In this document: in pieces, positions 1 to 13,374 of the stretch
Numbering within the stretch: position 1 is the stretch's first letter
Layout: every line of letters begins with the position of its first letter
NCBI GenBank assembly: GCA_050084985.1
Contig: JBITNC010000001.1
Location: 40,548,001-40,612,000 of the forward strand
From: Nageia nagi
Taxonomy: Eukaryota; Pinophyta
Direction of reading: 5' to 3'
DNA: 64,000 bases
The notes under the pieces: generated by a model
Told to the model about the DNA's origin: nothing
Databases searched by the model: none
The model's input: only the letters and a program-made list of their open reading frames with translations
Position numbers and translations under genes: made by a program

Positions 1-623
1 ACTCTATATTTTTTTTACCCTTAGTTGTAAATTATAGTTCAAGTTAAAAAAGTGAACATGGAAGTGCAACACTTACAAAATCTACTTGGCTGTTGGGGGA
101 ATGCTCCTTGTACTCTCAGTTTTGTTTCGTTAAAGATTTATCCTTAACTATCAGAGTGGTTTCAAAGTCAAGGAGGCCATGGTTTTCACTACTTCTATAG
201 CCATAATCTTTTCCATCACCCATATAATGCACATAGCTTAGCTCCTTTGTTGTAGCGTCATTATTCTTAACCCCTATAGATCCTTGTTGTATGCAAGAAA
301 TTATTCTAGATGATAGGATGTCTAACCTCCATATAAATAGTGGATAGGATGTTCGACCCTCACAAGCTTCAAGGGAATGAGAAGTGTGCTTGCATTGAAT
401 ACTGTTAAATGCTTGCAGACTAGTTGGTTGGACTTTGAGATATTTGTTGGTGCTAATGGTTTCTCTTGGAAGCTATGCTTTTTTTGATTCATCATAATTT
501 TTTATAATGATAATTATTTTGTATAGTCGATGGTATGTTACATAGGGTGTGCAAATCCCACCTACCCTTTTGTATAAAGAAGGTTTCTTTATATAATAGA
601 AAGGCTTTTTTCATTAAAAAAAA
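1..623 (+). mobile_element. LINE 3' end (copy 1)
   Basis: This stretch matches 30421-31039 almost base for base. There it directly follows the C-terminal part of an L1-type ORF2, so it is read as the 3' untranslated end of a LINE. It ends in a short A-run (615-623) after a T-rich, AATAGAAA-like stretch, as is usual for plant LINE 3' ends. The ORF2 that should precede it lies outside the window. No intact reading frame is present. Confidence 0.6.
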
Positions 624-3600
624 TGGATTTTTTAAATAAGATCTTAAAATATTTTTTTAGAGTGGATCTTGAGGGTTCAACCTTTCAATGAATCATAAAA
701 ATGCAATATTGGATCTTCAAATTTCTTTTGTTGTAATATTTGGGCTATTTTGGTGCAAAACTTACATTATAATTCTTATAAAACACCTCACAATCCACCG
801 TCACTCCCATTAACATTTCTTAGTTCTATGTTTTCTCATGTTTCTCACATTCTACGAGTAGGTGGGCCTAATGAAATTCCAGCATATTATTACCATTGTA
901 TTGCTTGCAGAACATACCTTAACCTACCACATCTCTTGACAATGCCATTAAACTCTCTATTTTCTCATTGTTTACCCATTTATGGTATAAGTGGGCATAG
1001 TTAAATTAAAGAATACCTTTGGAATGACACATCAATAGCCATCATACTCATGCAACAACCAACTCAAGAAAAATAATATTGAATATATCTAATTGAATTT
1101 ATTCACAATTTTTAATTAATGATTGATCTCCCTCTCTTTCCTATCATTCTCAACCTTGCTTAGGTATGCATTTCCTTCTTTTTATCAAAATTTTCTGCAT
1201 CAAATTATGCTAACAATATGCATCTCTTATCAAATAATTCCCTAACCCTATGTATTCTTCCATATTTTATGTGTATATTAATGAGGGAATTCACAATTGC
1301 ATAATTTTATGAAAACCTGTTATTTCTCTTGAATGAATATCCATTCCATATTCTATTACATCTCCCACGTGGCACATGCTAGAAGAATGATGGCCAAATT
1401 GTAATTTTGGGGTTTATGCCTCACAATTGCATGTTTGTGAAAATGTTTAAAGCCTTTTTAGAAAATTCATTTTATGTATATCATTTTATAATTACAATCC
1501 ATGAAACTATATTTTGGCTATATCTCTTGTGACAATACCTATAGATAGATAAACTAGGGCTTGGAAGACTGCATGTATCATTGGTGGAACCTTCTTTTAT
1601 GGATGTGTCATTTCAATATTCTAGGGCTACCTTGGTGGAACATGCTATAATAATGTTGGAAAATTACATGCATTTTAAATTCAAATAATTACTCCAAATA
1701 AATTATCACAATGAGAACATTGTTTAGCATTGGCTCCTTGGGAGGAGGGCCTTGATAGAAAAATAACCCTCAAGATCCTCATATAATAGATATGTTTTCA
1801 AATTGAACTTTTATTTTAGTAGAATAAACAACCAATTGTGTAGGATTAATAACCTCAATACTCACATATTTCAAAGAACATGAATATGATCCTTTCACAT
1901 AAACACACACTCTTCTATAATTCTACTCATAGTGCTAATCATACAATACAACAAAAATCATTTAGAAAATATATTTAAGTTGTACTAATACCACTTAAAC
2001 AAAGAAAAACTTGTATATATTTAATGCATATTAAAGTTAATTTGATCAAATATGGAACAAATGCCAACCAAATAACCCACCAAACTAGCCTTTAAAGAGA
2101 CTATACTACAATTCCTCTAAAGTTATTCTTGGTAATTACATTCAATAAAAATGTTTATCACTTGATAATATCTTAGAAAATAATACCATGCATTAGGGGC
2201 ATAATGTTTCTAACATAGTGTTATGAACCTAACCAAATTTATTTTTTGTGAGGGTAATTTCTTTGACCAAGATATGTATGCAACATGAGTTTTATCAATA
2301 CAGAATCAAACCATGTTTTAGATAATATTATTATTTATATCCACTTTTAAACTATTAACAAATAATATTGACCAAGAACAAATAAATTAAGCTTATTCCA
2401 AGGTGGATTGGAATCTATGCAATAGTCCAAACCTTGCAGTTGTTCCACAAGTGGATGACTAATTTCCTCAAGCTTGGGTGTAGTCATGGTGCCCTATTTC
2501 CTACATCAACTTATATTGATTCCCTTTGAATTTCCAAGGAAAGATAAAAAATTTACTAATGTTTACCCAACATTCTCCTTCATATTCAAAATATACCCAA
2601 ATTTGGAAAACATAATCTACACATCTCTAATGTCCAAGTTCACCAAATGAGTAGCATTGTAAGCATAAATGAACCCAAAAATAAATACAATTTGCTCCCA
2701 TGATACCATTTTTATCATAAAATAATACATTGCACTATAGAGATCACATATTGTTGGAAAAAATAACTATCTTTTTTTGTAGGCAAATTTGTTTGGAAAT
2801 TTTGGATATATGCTCAAAGCCCATGTGCTATTTGACAAAATGCTCAAATATTTTGTACAAAATGATCAAATAATTTTTTATTCTAAATTTTAAATTACAA
2901 TTTATGCACCATTCTAATTAGATTTTTTATTATGGATAATTGCTTTTATTTATCCCTATTGCTAGGATAATATTCATATATTGTTATTGAAGGAAAATCC
3001 ACTTTATGTTAAATTTGAAAACACATAATTTTTTATTTATTTTAAAATTTACCTTAGAGTGGCTTCCTTTATCTTTGATTAGAGATGCTCGTAGTTCTAT
3101 TATTTCAACAAATTCTTTTATAAATTCTCAATCCTAACTACCTCTATATGTATTGTTGATCATGTGTTACATAGTTAAGTGCAAAATTTAGATTTATATT
3201 ATCTTTCTATAAATAGGTATTTCTCAAAGTATTTTCACATACAATACTATAATTGGGTGGTTCATCATCTTTTTTTTTTTAATTACTATTAAAATGATTA
3301 AGTATTTTTATTTTGTACTCTATTATGGGTAATAAACCTATACACAAAAAATTCCTCTACTAATTTCTTTATGTTTATTATTTCTTTATTTTTGGAAACA
3401 AAAGTTTTTCTTTCAATGAGTGGCATCTTGTGAGTGTTGTTCTTATGTATCTTTTTTTATTGGTATTTACTTACTATTTTTCTTCATGATATAATTACTA
3501 ATAAGAAGATTTCTAAATTTGATTTATGGTTTTTTTTACCAATTAATATCAATATTTAGCTAACAAATTTCTTAGGTAATACCATTGAAATAGTAAATTG

Positions 3601-3970
3601 AAAGTCTCTATTGCTTCACCTTATATATTTGAATAAGACTAATTTAAATAAGGTCAAATTTTGTAGTCACAACCAAAAATTCATCTTCTAATAATAGCAT
3701 TTATTATCATATGTTGTGTTATATACTATATAATACTCATTTAAAGGGATTTTCAATTTACTATTTAAGGTTGTTTTCTATTTATATCTTTTAAAGTCTC
3801 CTTTCTTAGTGAATTTCAAGCTATTATACTCTATAACACATAACATTATAAACCATAAAATGTCCAATTTGTTATGTTATATATTTTACTTTTCGTAAGT
3901 TCTCTCTTTTATGTTCATATGTTTTGAGTGAAACATATATCAATTAATGTCAGAGCCTATAAATACTATA
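624..3970. other. Non-coding flank inside the duplication
   Basis: AT-rich sequence with no convincing coding region on either strand. The 84-codon frame at 750-1004 has stops or frame changes in the duplicate copy and resembles nothing known to me. The only supported statement is that the block is shared with 31040-34342. Confidence 0.6.
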
Positions 3971-6470
3971 AACTCTTTTTTGTGGTTGGTATTCATATTT
4001 TTGCTATAACATGGTATCTTATTTTCATTAGGATTTTCTAATTTAATTACATCATTGATAGCATTTTATAGAAATAAAATACTCTAATCCCTATGGCATA
4101 GCTCAATTCATGATTAGCCAATGAAGTTCCATCCAATATGTTGTTGGTGAAAAGATTGGGGTCATGGATAACCATCCTTTTTTATTATATTTAAATCATA
4201 TTTAAATTTCATTATTTCAATAATATTTCAAAACATAGTATCAAATTGTCTCCCAAAATTTTGTATAAGCATGTTAATCAAAATGAAGGAAAAAAAGTTA
4301 TTTTAAAGTACTTAAGTTCACTATATTTGCATGATTACTAATAACTCTCAAATACTTTAAACTTTTATTGATATAAAAATATTTTAAACTTACATATATT
4401 AATATTTTCAACATCTAATTGTTATAACCGAACTAATAATAATTTATTAGGGTTATTTAAGATATTCAATTTAACCAAATAATAGCAAAATAATAGTAAT
4501 AATAGAAAATGATCCCAGATGACCTAATTGACCTTGACCTATCAAACTTGGATTAACAAAAATACATACTTTATTTTACTTGTTATGACAATCAAAGGTG
4601 ATATTCAGCTCAAACATGATCGACAATAGACCTCTCCATAAAATGGAGGTAGTGAACCATCCTTAGCCCAAAGGCCTTATCCAATTACCTTTCAAGAATG
4701 CCTTGTAGTTTCCTTCATCATCATTAATACTCCTTTTATGCTTAGAATATTTTATACAATTGGCTCAAAAGGATCACAAAATTACAAAACTCAAAGTACA
4801 ACAAAATCCAGATATGATAGGTGATGTTAAGAGACACTTATCAAAGGACCAAAATATGTTACCACCTATCAAGAATTCTAGATCATGTCATGATTTCTCA
4901 TACACAACCATCCACCTTTGTAGATAACAGGACTAATGCTAAGGCTCCTCCTTAGGCTTATGGTGCATATGAGCTAAGACTCATTCTTAGGCTTATCTCC
5001 AAATTGACTTTTTATCATAAAGCGTAAAGGTAGATGATTGTGCAAAATGAAAAGAGAATTAAATCACTTAATTAAATAAATTACTACAAATACCTAAAAG
5101 GTGTATTTTATTAAATTTAAAAAAAAGGTATTAATAGATGCCCATTTTGAATATGATTTAATACTTTTGGGATAAAATAAAATCAAAGCATAAATTCAAA
5201 GTATAACAAGATTAAAAAAGAAAATACTCCCTAAAAATATCTCCATGGTGAAAACTTGATTGTTTAACTAGTAGGGATGATTTCCTATCAATTTGATATT
5301 AATAGGTAATAGAATGCAGATCATCACTTCATAAAGTGTCAATATGACATGTAATATAATGTTTTCCATTACCCCTCAACAAGTTTATCATAATCAATAA
5401 TTTTTTAATTGATAGGATATGGGATTATCATTATAACACATATCAATCTTTTTAACAAGGGATATTCTCAATGTGTGGATATTTACTAAAGTATACCTCT
5501 TTATTCATTAATAAGGAACCTGATGCCCCATTTTAGAGGCTTCATTAATTTGAAGTGGAAAATTTGCTATAACCATGAGTGGTGTTGCCCAAGTTTCCTT
5601 AACAAATCCTATAAAATAAAAATAATAGAGGTTTTTATTTCAGTATTTTTTTTTAATATACCCTATTTCCATCATATTTGTATTTTTTGTAAAAGTTTAT
5701 GATCATTTTAGTAAAGTTGGAGCCAACTTATCCCAATTTCCATTTTTTTAAAACTAAATGCATCTTATTGATCAATAGCTCATTTTTATTCAATAAATTT
5801 AAACTTGGAAAAATGGGGATAAAACCCAATAAAATTTTATTCTTACAATAAGCAACATCACTCAAGCCCTAGTGATGCTGTTTGAGGTAGTACATGCATT
5901 CAATTATCACAATGTCATAGCATATTACTTCAAAAGAGGGTCATAAATCATTGGTTGTTTTTTCTTCCCCCAAAGGACATTAGGTATTGAAAATTCTCTT
6001 ATATCTTTCTATTTTGCAAGTAATTGAACATTTTTAGTAGATCAATTTTTCAATTTAGTCTAGTTTTTATCAATTTTGATCAATTATCAAAATTTATGGG
6101 AATAAAATGTACAAACAAATTTACCCTACATGGAAGAGTACTTACACACTTTTTACCATAAAATTGATGAAAAACTTGATGATTTTTAAACTTTTGGGAA
6201 AATATTTTTTATTTTTAGGTAACACCATTGGGTTCTCAGCATCGTCACTTAGTTAAAGATATACTAAAAATGATATTATACTAAAATATTTCTAATTTAC
6301 TGTATATTGCAAATGATTATTTTATGAAACAATCTAAAATGTGCAAGATATACCAAAAAATACATAGAATTTTGAAGTTATATTATTTTTAGCTTTGTTT
6401 TATTACATTTGTACCTACTTACTAACCTCTAGTTTGCTTCATGGATGTAGGATCAAGATTTTTTGATGAG
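3971..6470. other. Unassigned AT-rich stretch
   Basis: No reading frame, terminal repeat or RNA gene could be supported. The sequence has many short homopolymer runs. It sits between the end of the duplication and the PMD-like remnant. Confidence 0.5.
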
Positions 6471-6547
6471 GTGTGAGCCAAACCATTCATGGGTATCACA
6501 ATGAGTTTATATTTACACTAGAGGAGAGGGGCCATATAGAGGATTAT

Positions 6548-7545
6548 CTTTACACTACAGGAGAGGGGCCATCTAAAGGCTTCTAGATTGAGTCACATGA
6601 GGTGTGTTATTCATGTCTCATGTGATAAGTACTTCCTTACAACCCTCATGGAGCATTAGTGTGATGACACTAACATATTTATCTTCCCATAGGTGAGGTC
6701 GCTATCACCCTTACATGTATTCATTGTATGCTCTAGGTACCCATGAATGGTACACTTATTAAGAGGGCAACTCATTCTATAGAGAATATGAAGGATATAG
6801 GTATTTGAAATTAGTAGCAGTAAAATAAGGGTACCCCCCTTCATGATACATTGTACATTCCCCTAAAGGATATTGAAAGTACTCGATGATTTTAGCTTTA
6901 TGTTGTGATTCTTATTAATATGATTTTCTATATAAATAAGAACCATGAGTGCTTTCACATAGGTTTTATTCTAATTATGAGAGGGATTTCCCTATAAAGA
7001 AAGAGATATGCATGGGCTCCTTACATTTTGGTGTAGCTACCTAGATGTTCATAATTATGTGACTATGAAGAAGGATGGGATGTTGGTAGCATATTATTTT
7101 ATTCTATAGGTTTGTAGTTATGATCATATTAGTGTATCTCATATGTATATGCCTACAATGATATACCTAGAGATACCACATTAGTTTATATAGGGACCAC
7201 TCTAGTTGTATAGCAGTGTCAAAGGCTTATAGACCTATTAGATGAGCAGGAAATTATTTAGGATGTTTATTTTTACCTACAAGTATGGTATGAGTACAAT
7301 TAAGAGTTTCCATAGAGTACATACATGGATCATCAAGGTTTGCCATCCATATTAGGTGCTTAGCCAATTCAATATGATCCAGGACATACCTAGTCCTCAA
7401 GTATGGCCCACTATTATGCAGTACTATAGTTATCAACATGTACCAATAGGGAACCTATTTTTTTGAGGTGAAGCTTGGAGTAGGATGATCCTAAGGATCA
7501 TGCCCCCAACGCATTAACTCCTTACCACTAGAACACTCTAAAGTA
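6548..7545 (+). repeat. Dispersed repeat with PMD-like coding debris, copy 1
   Basis: This kilobase aligns with 49467-50455 in the same orientation. Shared landmarks are a GGAGAGG-containing start, an ATGCATGGGCTCCTTACATT stretch, and the end CCACTAGAACAC. Just left of the block, 6510-6545 is a short partial duplication of its first 35 bases. After the shared end the two copies part: this one continues into an acidic coding-like tail, the other meets gypsy gag at 50456. Confidence 0.8.
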
Positions 7546-8150
7546 TCATGTGTGGTGGAAGAGTGTACAACCTACCCCATTAGGTCTTAGTTATGAGGAT
7601 GATGAGGTACAAGAGTAGGAGGAAGAGGAGTAGGAGGAGGAGGAGGAAGTTAATATGGATCCCATGTACACCTAGGCTCCACCATCATTGACCAAGGTAG
7701 ATGATTCCACCATGCCATCCACATCACATACTATGTTAGCTCCATTTGCATCCACCATAGGTATATTAAACTTGACCCTTTGTTAGTTGATAAAATATCA
7801 TAATTACAAACATGTGTAATTTATTCTAACATATGAATTATTAATTTAAAAATAGGTTTGCATAAATAAATAGAGGGTCTTTAGGCTTAGGTTTCATCAT
7901 GATAGTAACAACTAGTTACTCGAGATCAACATATTAAGGTCCTTTAGGCCCAAATAGAGACCATACATGCCTTATCATACATATCACAACATGAGGAGAT
8001 TAAAATGGTCCAATATTTGATGGTAGTGAAGGGTAATCAAATTCTTTAATTTTAGCAAACTTTTGCAGCATCTACATATAGGATTAGGTCTAGATCTAGG
8101 GAAAGAACACATGAGCCTTCAATTGGTCAAAGTTCCTAATATGGTGGGAA
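7060..8150 (+). pseudogene. Decayed PMD-like gene remnant
   Basis: On the plus strand several short stretches resemble a plant mobile domain. One carries VCSYDHISVSHMYMP (about 7113-7160), like the aromatic YEHI-type motif of the family; a second, one frameshift on, reads LIDLLDEQEII, stop, DVYFYLQVWYEY near 7227-7295. Almost all in-frame stops are TAG. Downstream (about 7590-7680) the same frame gives a Glu/Asp-rich tract, then a serine and proline rich tail up to about 8150. PMD proteins are found both as plant transcription/silencing factors (MAIN/MAIL1 type) and inside transposons. The match here is weak alone and rests partly on comparison with the clearer copy at 45340-46240. It could be another transposon ORF. 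Confidence 0.4.
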
Positions 8151-8162
8151 CTAGTTGTACTT

Positions 8163-8165
<3 letters not shown>

Positions 8166-8214
<49 letters not shown>
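8166..8214. repeat. (AT)n microsatellite
   Basis: About 24 uninterrupted AT dinucleotides. It lies just after the end of the PMD-like remnant. Confidence 0.95.
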
Positions 8215-8216
<2 letters not shown>

Positions 8217-9140
8217 GCATGTATATATTTTTATTTTCTTTTAAAATTTTATATGGTTGAACAACTCTTTAAAAACATACTCATAACATTGGCCACATGA
8301 TAATTTATGCATATCATCTAAAAAGGCATAAAACTTATAAGAGGCTTAACAAGATAATTTACCAATGTATAAATTTTTAAGAATAGAAGACAATGCAAGA
8401 ATATGATGGAAAATTTTTAAGAATAAAACCAATGTATAAAATTTTAAAACTAAAACACATATTTATTAGCAAATTACCATATAAGATTTTGCAAAACATT
8501 TCACAAAAAATTTTAGTCAACCATAAATCATGAACCAACATATCTAGGGGTTAAAAAGATAGATTACATAATCAAATCAAATTACATCATTAAAAGAACA
8601 AAACCCAATGAAACCATTTGATTCCAATGATAACTCTATAAATAATGAACAATAAGTGTACAAAGTAAAAATAGACAATCATAAAAATACCTCAAATGTA
8701 GAAAATGATATTTATTAAATGAAAATTGCAAAAAAAATTTACAAAAATATAAATTTTTAACTTGGATCAATCAAGTAAATTAATTAGAGTAATTTTACCA
8801 TTTAGCAAAAATAACTATATACAAAAGAAAAATATCCCCTAATAATTCCCACAAAATATGCCCCCACACACAAATAGGAACACAATAGTATTTTCAAATG
8901 GAACGATGTCACTATGGCCTAGCAATGATGCTCTAAAATGAACACATAATGAATAAAAATTTAATTATGAGCCATTCTTAATTGATACAAAATTACAAAA
9001 AATAAGTAAATAACTATAGGAAGAAGTAAGAAAGTTTACAAAATAACCCAAATGCCATCGACATCAAGTATTATACCTGTTACTGATAGATATTGTACCT
9101 ATGGTACTTCTTATTTTTATTATGGGATTTTTACTATGTT
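8215..9140. other. Unassigned AT-rich stretch
   Basis: No reading frame or repeat boundary supported. It is A-rich and ends at the target-site duplication of element A. Confidence 0.5.
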
Positions 9141-9145
9141 AGTCT

Positions 9146-9621
9146 TGTTGAAAAGTGTAATGTAATATTATGTAATATTTTTTAATGTAAATTCACTTAA
9201 TACTTAAAGTATCTTTAGATACCTTAAAGAATTAAAAGAATAAATATAAAAAGATGAATAAATATAGAAACACCTTTAACCTTACCTTTGGGTAAAAGGA
9301 AAGTTAAAGGGTGGGTTTCTTCTTATAAAGAGAGAGGTGCCCCTATTATTATGTAACTTGATCAAGCATAGTAATGCTTCTTTTGTAAAGTTGTAGGAAT
9401 ACTCTTGTAAGAGCTTTATTGAAGATTTATCGTAGAGTTATTTTGTAAGAAGTAATAGAATGATGGTTCAAATTGGATGTAATCCTAAGAGATAGAGGAA
9501 CCACTATACATGATATGTTATTTTTTGATGATTAATTATTGCTTTGCTAGAAGGATGAATGTTAGATTTGTTGAAGAAGATTCAAGGTGATTTTAGTTTA
9601 TGGAATCTTTCAATTCCATCA
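9146..9621 (+). repeat. Element A left LTR
   Basis: 476 bp, TGTTG to CATCA. It aligns with 12734-13212, including a shared CCTTTAACCTTACC stretch and the motif GGGTAAAAGGAA. Differences are scattered substitutions, which marks an old insertion. Confidence 0.88.
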
Positions 9622-9623
9622 AG

Positions 9624-9635
9624 TGGTATCAAAGC
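9624..9635 (+). other. Element A primer-binding site
   Basis: TGGTATCAAAGC lies two bases after the left LTR. The initiator-methionine type site in plant LTR elements is TGGTATCAGAGC, so this differs at one base. Confidence 0.8.
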
Positions 9636-10121
9636 CTTGTTGTGGTCTCCTCAAATTTTTACTTCATAATTTTGAAGTAACCCTTATCAAATTTAAGGTA
9701 TACCTATCCTTTAAACTTGTTTCAATTTTATTTGAAACTTCATTAATTAATCAATTTCAATTTCTTTTTTTTTTTTAAGTTGAAAGTTGATATCTATACT
9801 AACATATTTTTTATCTTAAGGATAATGAGCTCAAATTTAAGGTAAAAGTTTATCTTAATTACATGTTAATAGTATTTGAAGTTAGATTCGACATATGGTA
9901 TATGGTAAGAATCTAAGATCTTAAAAAAAATTAGTGCTTTTAATTTTTTTTACTAAATTGCAAGTTTACAAAAATCTAATTTATATTTTAAAAGTTCTTT
10001 TTTAGCAAGAAAGTTAAAATATTATCTTGCTATATTAACAAAGGTTACAAATTTGTTTTGTAACAAGTAAAGTTACAAAAGCTTGCAATTTTTTTTATAT
10101 ATGAAACATTTGATGAAAGTT

Positions 10122-10124
<3 letters not shown>

Positions 10125-10220
<96 letters not shown>

Positions 10221-10227
10221 ATATATT
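10125..10227. repeat. Long (AT)n microsatellite in element A
   Basis: Roughly 50 AT/TA dinucleotides with one interruption near 10209. The Ile-Tyr run that can be translated from it is an artefact of the repeat. Confidence 0.95.
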
Positions 10228-10390
10228 TGTTACTAAAAAAAGAAAAAAATTCTCTATTTTTTTAATATTTAAAAAAAAGAATTTTATTATTATTTCAAAA
10301 AAAATAAATTTTTTATTTTTATTGTTAAATAATAATAATTAAAAAAAGTTTTTTTAAATACAATTTAAAAAAAAATTATTTTTTAATTTT

Positions 10391-10705
10391 ATCATCTTTA
10401 ATATGACCTCATTTTATCCTTTTTTTTAAAATGAATCTTTAATGAGTTAAAAAAAGGGAAAAGTGGACTTTCTAATTTTTTATGTTTTTTTTAATTTTAG
10501 AATCTTTAATATGAGTTCTTGTTATCTTTTAAAAAAAAACAATCTTTAATGAGTTAAAAAAAAAGAAGGTAGACTTTCTAATCTTTTAATGAGTTATTTT
10601 TTAAGTTTAGCATCTTTAATATGAGCTCCTTTTATCCTTTTTTAAAAAAAGGTAGTTAAAAAAATAAAAGGTGGACTTTTTAATATTTTAATAAATTAAA
10701 TTTAA
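10391..10705. repeat. Three-unit tandem repeat, about 109 bp period
   Basis: Units begin at about 10391, 10498 and 10609. Each has an ATCTTTAATATGA core, a T-run, an A-run and a GTGGACTTTYTAAT-like end. They lie inside the element A interior and encode nothing. Confidence 0.75.
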
Positions 10706-12733
10706 GTCCTAAATTTTTAAAGGATGGTGCAATTTTTAAATGCAAATTTTAAACAAAGACTTAACTTATTGATAATTATCTATTTTTAAGCATGGATTAA
10801 ATTGTAAAATATATGCATTTTTAATGTATGAGTATTTCTTTATTTACTAAGATAAATTTTTGAAGGTAATAATTTTTTTATATAATGTCCAATATCTTGC
10901 AAACCACTTTAATTGCAAACTTCTTTTAATGCAATTTTTCCTTTGGTATTATAGCAAAAAAAAGGGGAAGTTGCATTATGTTATAAAATTGTATGCTTGT
11001 TATACTTGGTTATGCATATATTATATTGCTATTATATTTGGATAGTTAATTTATACACATAATTAATTTCCTTAGTTGGATAAAAATATATAGTGCTTGG
11101 ATGTGCATAACATGGAAATTTAGGTAAAAATTTCTTCCAAATTTTGATAATGTAATATTAATCTTGCTTTGAAAATGAAGTGTACAAGTACCTTTGAGAA
11201 ATGTACATTCTTCTCTACATTTGTAGAGTTTTTTAATATTATTCAATTTTTAATAAGTTACCCTTAAGGGGGTGTAAAATATAAGTATAGTTTCATATTT
11301 TGAAAAAATATCCATGTTGATAGATTGTGCCACATTGCTAGCAAATATAAAATCCAAGCATCTTTTTATCAAGAAGTAATTTTTTGGTGGAAATCTATTT
11401 ATTGTCCATTAAAATAAGATTTTATTAATAAATTTATCCTCAAGAAGTGAAGTAATGCTTACTTCATACTTAGAAGGGTTATGAATATAAGTATTGGCTT
11501 GACATCTTTATGATGACTTATATGGCACTATTTGCCATATTTTACTTCCATGTTGAAAATTTTTATCCATGATGATGGATTCTTTTTCACATTGCTTCTT
11601 GTAGTATATGGAGTGGTTAAAAAAGTTTTACCCTTCTCCATAACCATTTCTTTGAGTGGTTAAAAGGTTCAACCTTTTTGTGATTATTGAATGATGGAGT
11701 GGTTAAAAAGGTTCATTTTTCTCCACATTACAATCTTTGATAAAAATTACATCCTCATTGGATGAATGCTATTTTTTTGATCATATATATCTTAACTAGT
11801 AGCATGGTTAAGATGGCATATTAATTTACTCTTGGTAAAGTTAAGTTTATTTATTGTGGCATCCTGACTCACTTTTATTAAAGTCAAATTTATTTTTTGT
11901 TTGGACAAGTTGGCATTTGAGGCTTAAAAATCTAAACTTGATGGTTTAGTTAAATTATTTTTTGATCATTTATGACATGGTCAAGGTAACATGGTCACAT
12001 AAGTATTTGTTTGGTGAAGTTTTTATCAAACAGGAGAATTAAATTATGAAAATATGATGATACTTTCATTTACTTTCATATACCCTCAAGAAATACAAAA
12101 TAATGATTTAAAATAAATAAACATAAAAATTAAAAATCATTTTTTTTATAAAGATTGATGATATTTTTGATATCTTTTATTGAAAATGTATTTATATCAC
12201 TTGGCTGATTATGTATTTGATAGTATTATGCACATATGATATTGTTGATATCATCTTATGGTTGATACATTTTATTTAGTATACATATTTGATATATAGT
12301 TGATGATATATGTCATCTTTGATGTTGTGCATATGTGATGACTTGGTATTTTTGATCAGTTTATGGCTAACCTCTATCTTATATGTGTACATGATACATA
12401 TAATTGATTTTTTCATGAGTTATTTATAGCTTGTAGGTTCTTCTTAAGATTATTGGTTATTTTGGGTATGCATGCTCATGAAGGCTCATCATATCAATAT
12501 GTTGTTGAATGACTACTCTTGTATATTGAAACCATTTATAGTTAATGATTATATTATAAAACTATTTGTTAAAATAGTTAAATAGTTGAGCTATTGTAGA
12601 ACCATATATATTTTATTATTTTCTCAAAGATGTAGAAATTTTTTATCTCTATTTGTATCTCTATGGAGGAGAACTCTCTCTTGCTCTTTCTCATTGTCTT
12701 TTCAACTCTCTACCCAATATTACATTAAGAGAG

Positions 12734-13212
12734 TGTTGGAAATTATAATATAACATTGTGTAATATTTCTCTTTAATATAAATTCATTTAATACTTGAAG
12801 TATCTTTAGATACATTAAAAAATTAAGAGAATAAATATAAAAAGAGAAATAAATGTAGAAACACCTTTAACCTTACCCTTGGGTAAAAGGAAGGTTAAAA
12901 GATGGGTTTCTTCTTATAAATAGAAAGGTGCACCTCTCATTATGTAATTTGATCAAGCATGGTAATGCTTATCTTTTAGAGTTATAAGAATGCTTTTGTA
13001 AGAGATTTATTAAGGATTTGTAATAAATTTATCTTATGAGAAGTAATAGAATGATGGTTCAAAGTGGATGTATGCCTAAAAGATGGAGGAACCACTATAG
13101 ATGATGTGTTATTTTTTTATGATTGATTATTACTTTGCTAGAAGGATGAATGTGAGATTTGTTGGAGAAGATTCAAGGTGATCTTGGTTTATGAAATCCT
13201 TTAATTCCATCA
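12734..13212 (+). repeat. Element A right LTR
   Basis: 479 bp, TGTTGG to CCATCA. It aligns along its full length with 9146-9621. Confidence 0.88.
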
Positions 13213-13374
13213 AGTATTAGGTTACTATCCATCATCATTAAGTTTTGATTTCTTAAAGTATAAAAATAAGTTATTTTAAATATTTAATCTTTAGTTTTAT
13301 GGATGCACAAGTCCATCATATAATGATTTTTCTCTATGTTGCTATAAAACTTCACCTAGAACTTCATGATCAAA

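Larger units (their letters stand above)
1..3970 (+). repeat. Long direct duplication, copy 1
   Basis: The whole block aligns with 30421-34342 in the same orientation, with scattered substitutions and small indels. Similarity fades at about 3970, where this copy reads on into a T-rich tract and copy 2 turns to different sequence. The block includes a LINE 3' end and about 3.3 kb of flank without reading frames of note, so it is probably a copied chromosomal segment rather than one transposon. The left limit is cut by the window edge. Confidence 0.85.
9146..13212 (+). mobile_element. Non-coding LTR retrotransposon, element A
   Basis: A complete element of 4067 bp with two direct LTRs (476 and 479 bp), each starting TGTTG and ending CCATCA. 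The flanking 5-mers AGTCT (9141-9145) and AGTAT (13213-13217) differ at one base and are a credible target-site duplication. A primer-binding site TGGTATCAAAGC (9624-9635) close to the initiator-methionine tRNA type follows the left LTR, and a purine-rich ACATTAAGAGAG precedes the right one. The 3.1 kb interior encodes no gag or pol that I can see: it holds an (AT)n tract, a three-unit tandem repeat and AT-rich filler. It is therefore a large non-autonomous (LARD-like) element. LTRs at 55216-55725 and about 60876-61335 belong to the same family, and its 3' interior matches the interior right of 61336. Confidence 0.85.

Noticed and set aside
7254-7439. 61-codon minus-strand frame
   Set aside because: It is the shadow of the plus-strand PMD-like remnant, and the duplicate copy at 50190-50375 does not keep it open.
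10083-10265. 60-codon frame with an Ile-Tyr run
   Set aside because: It is a translated (AT)n microsatellite.
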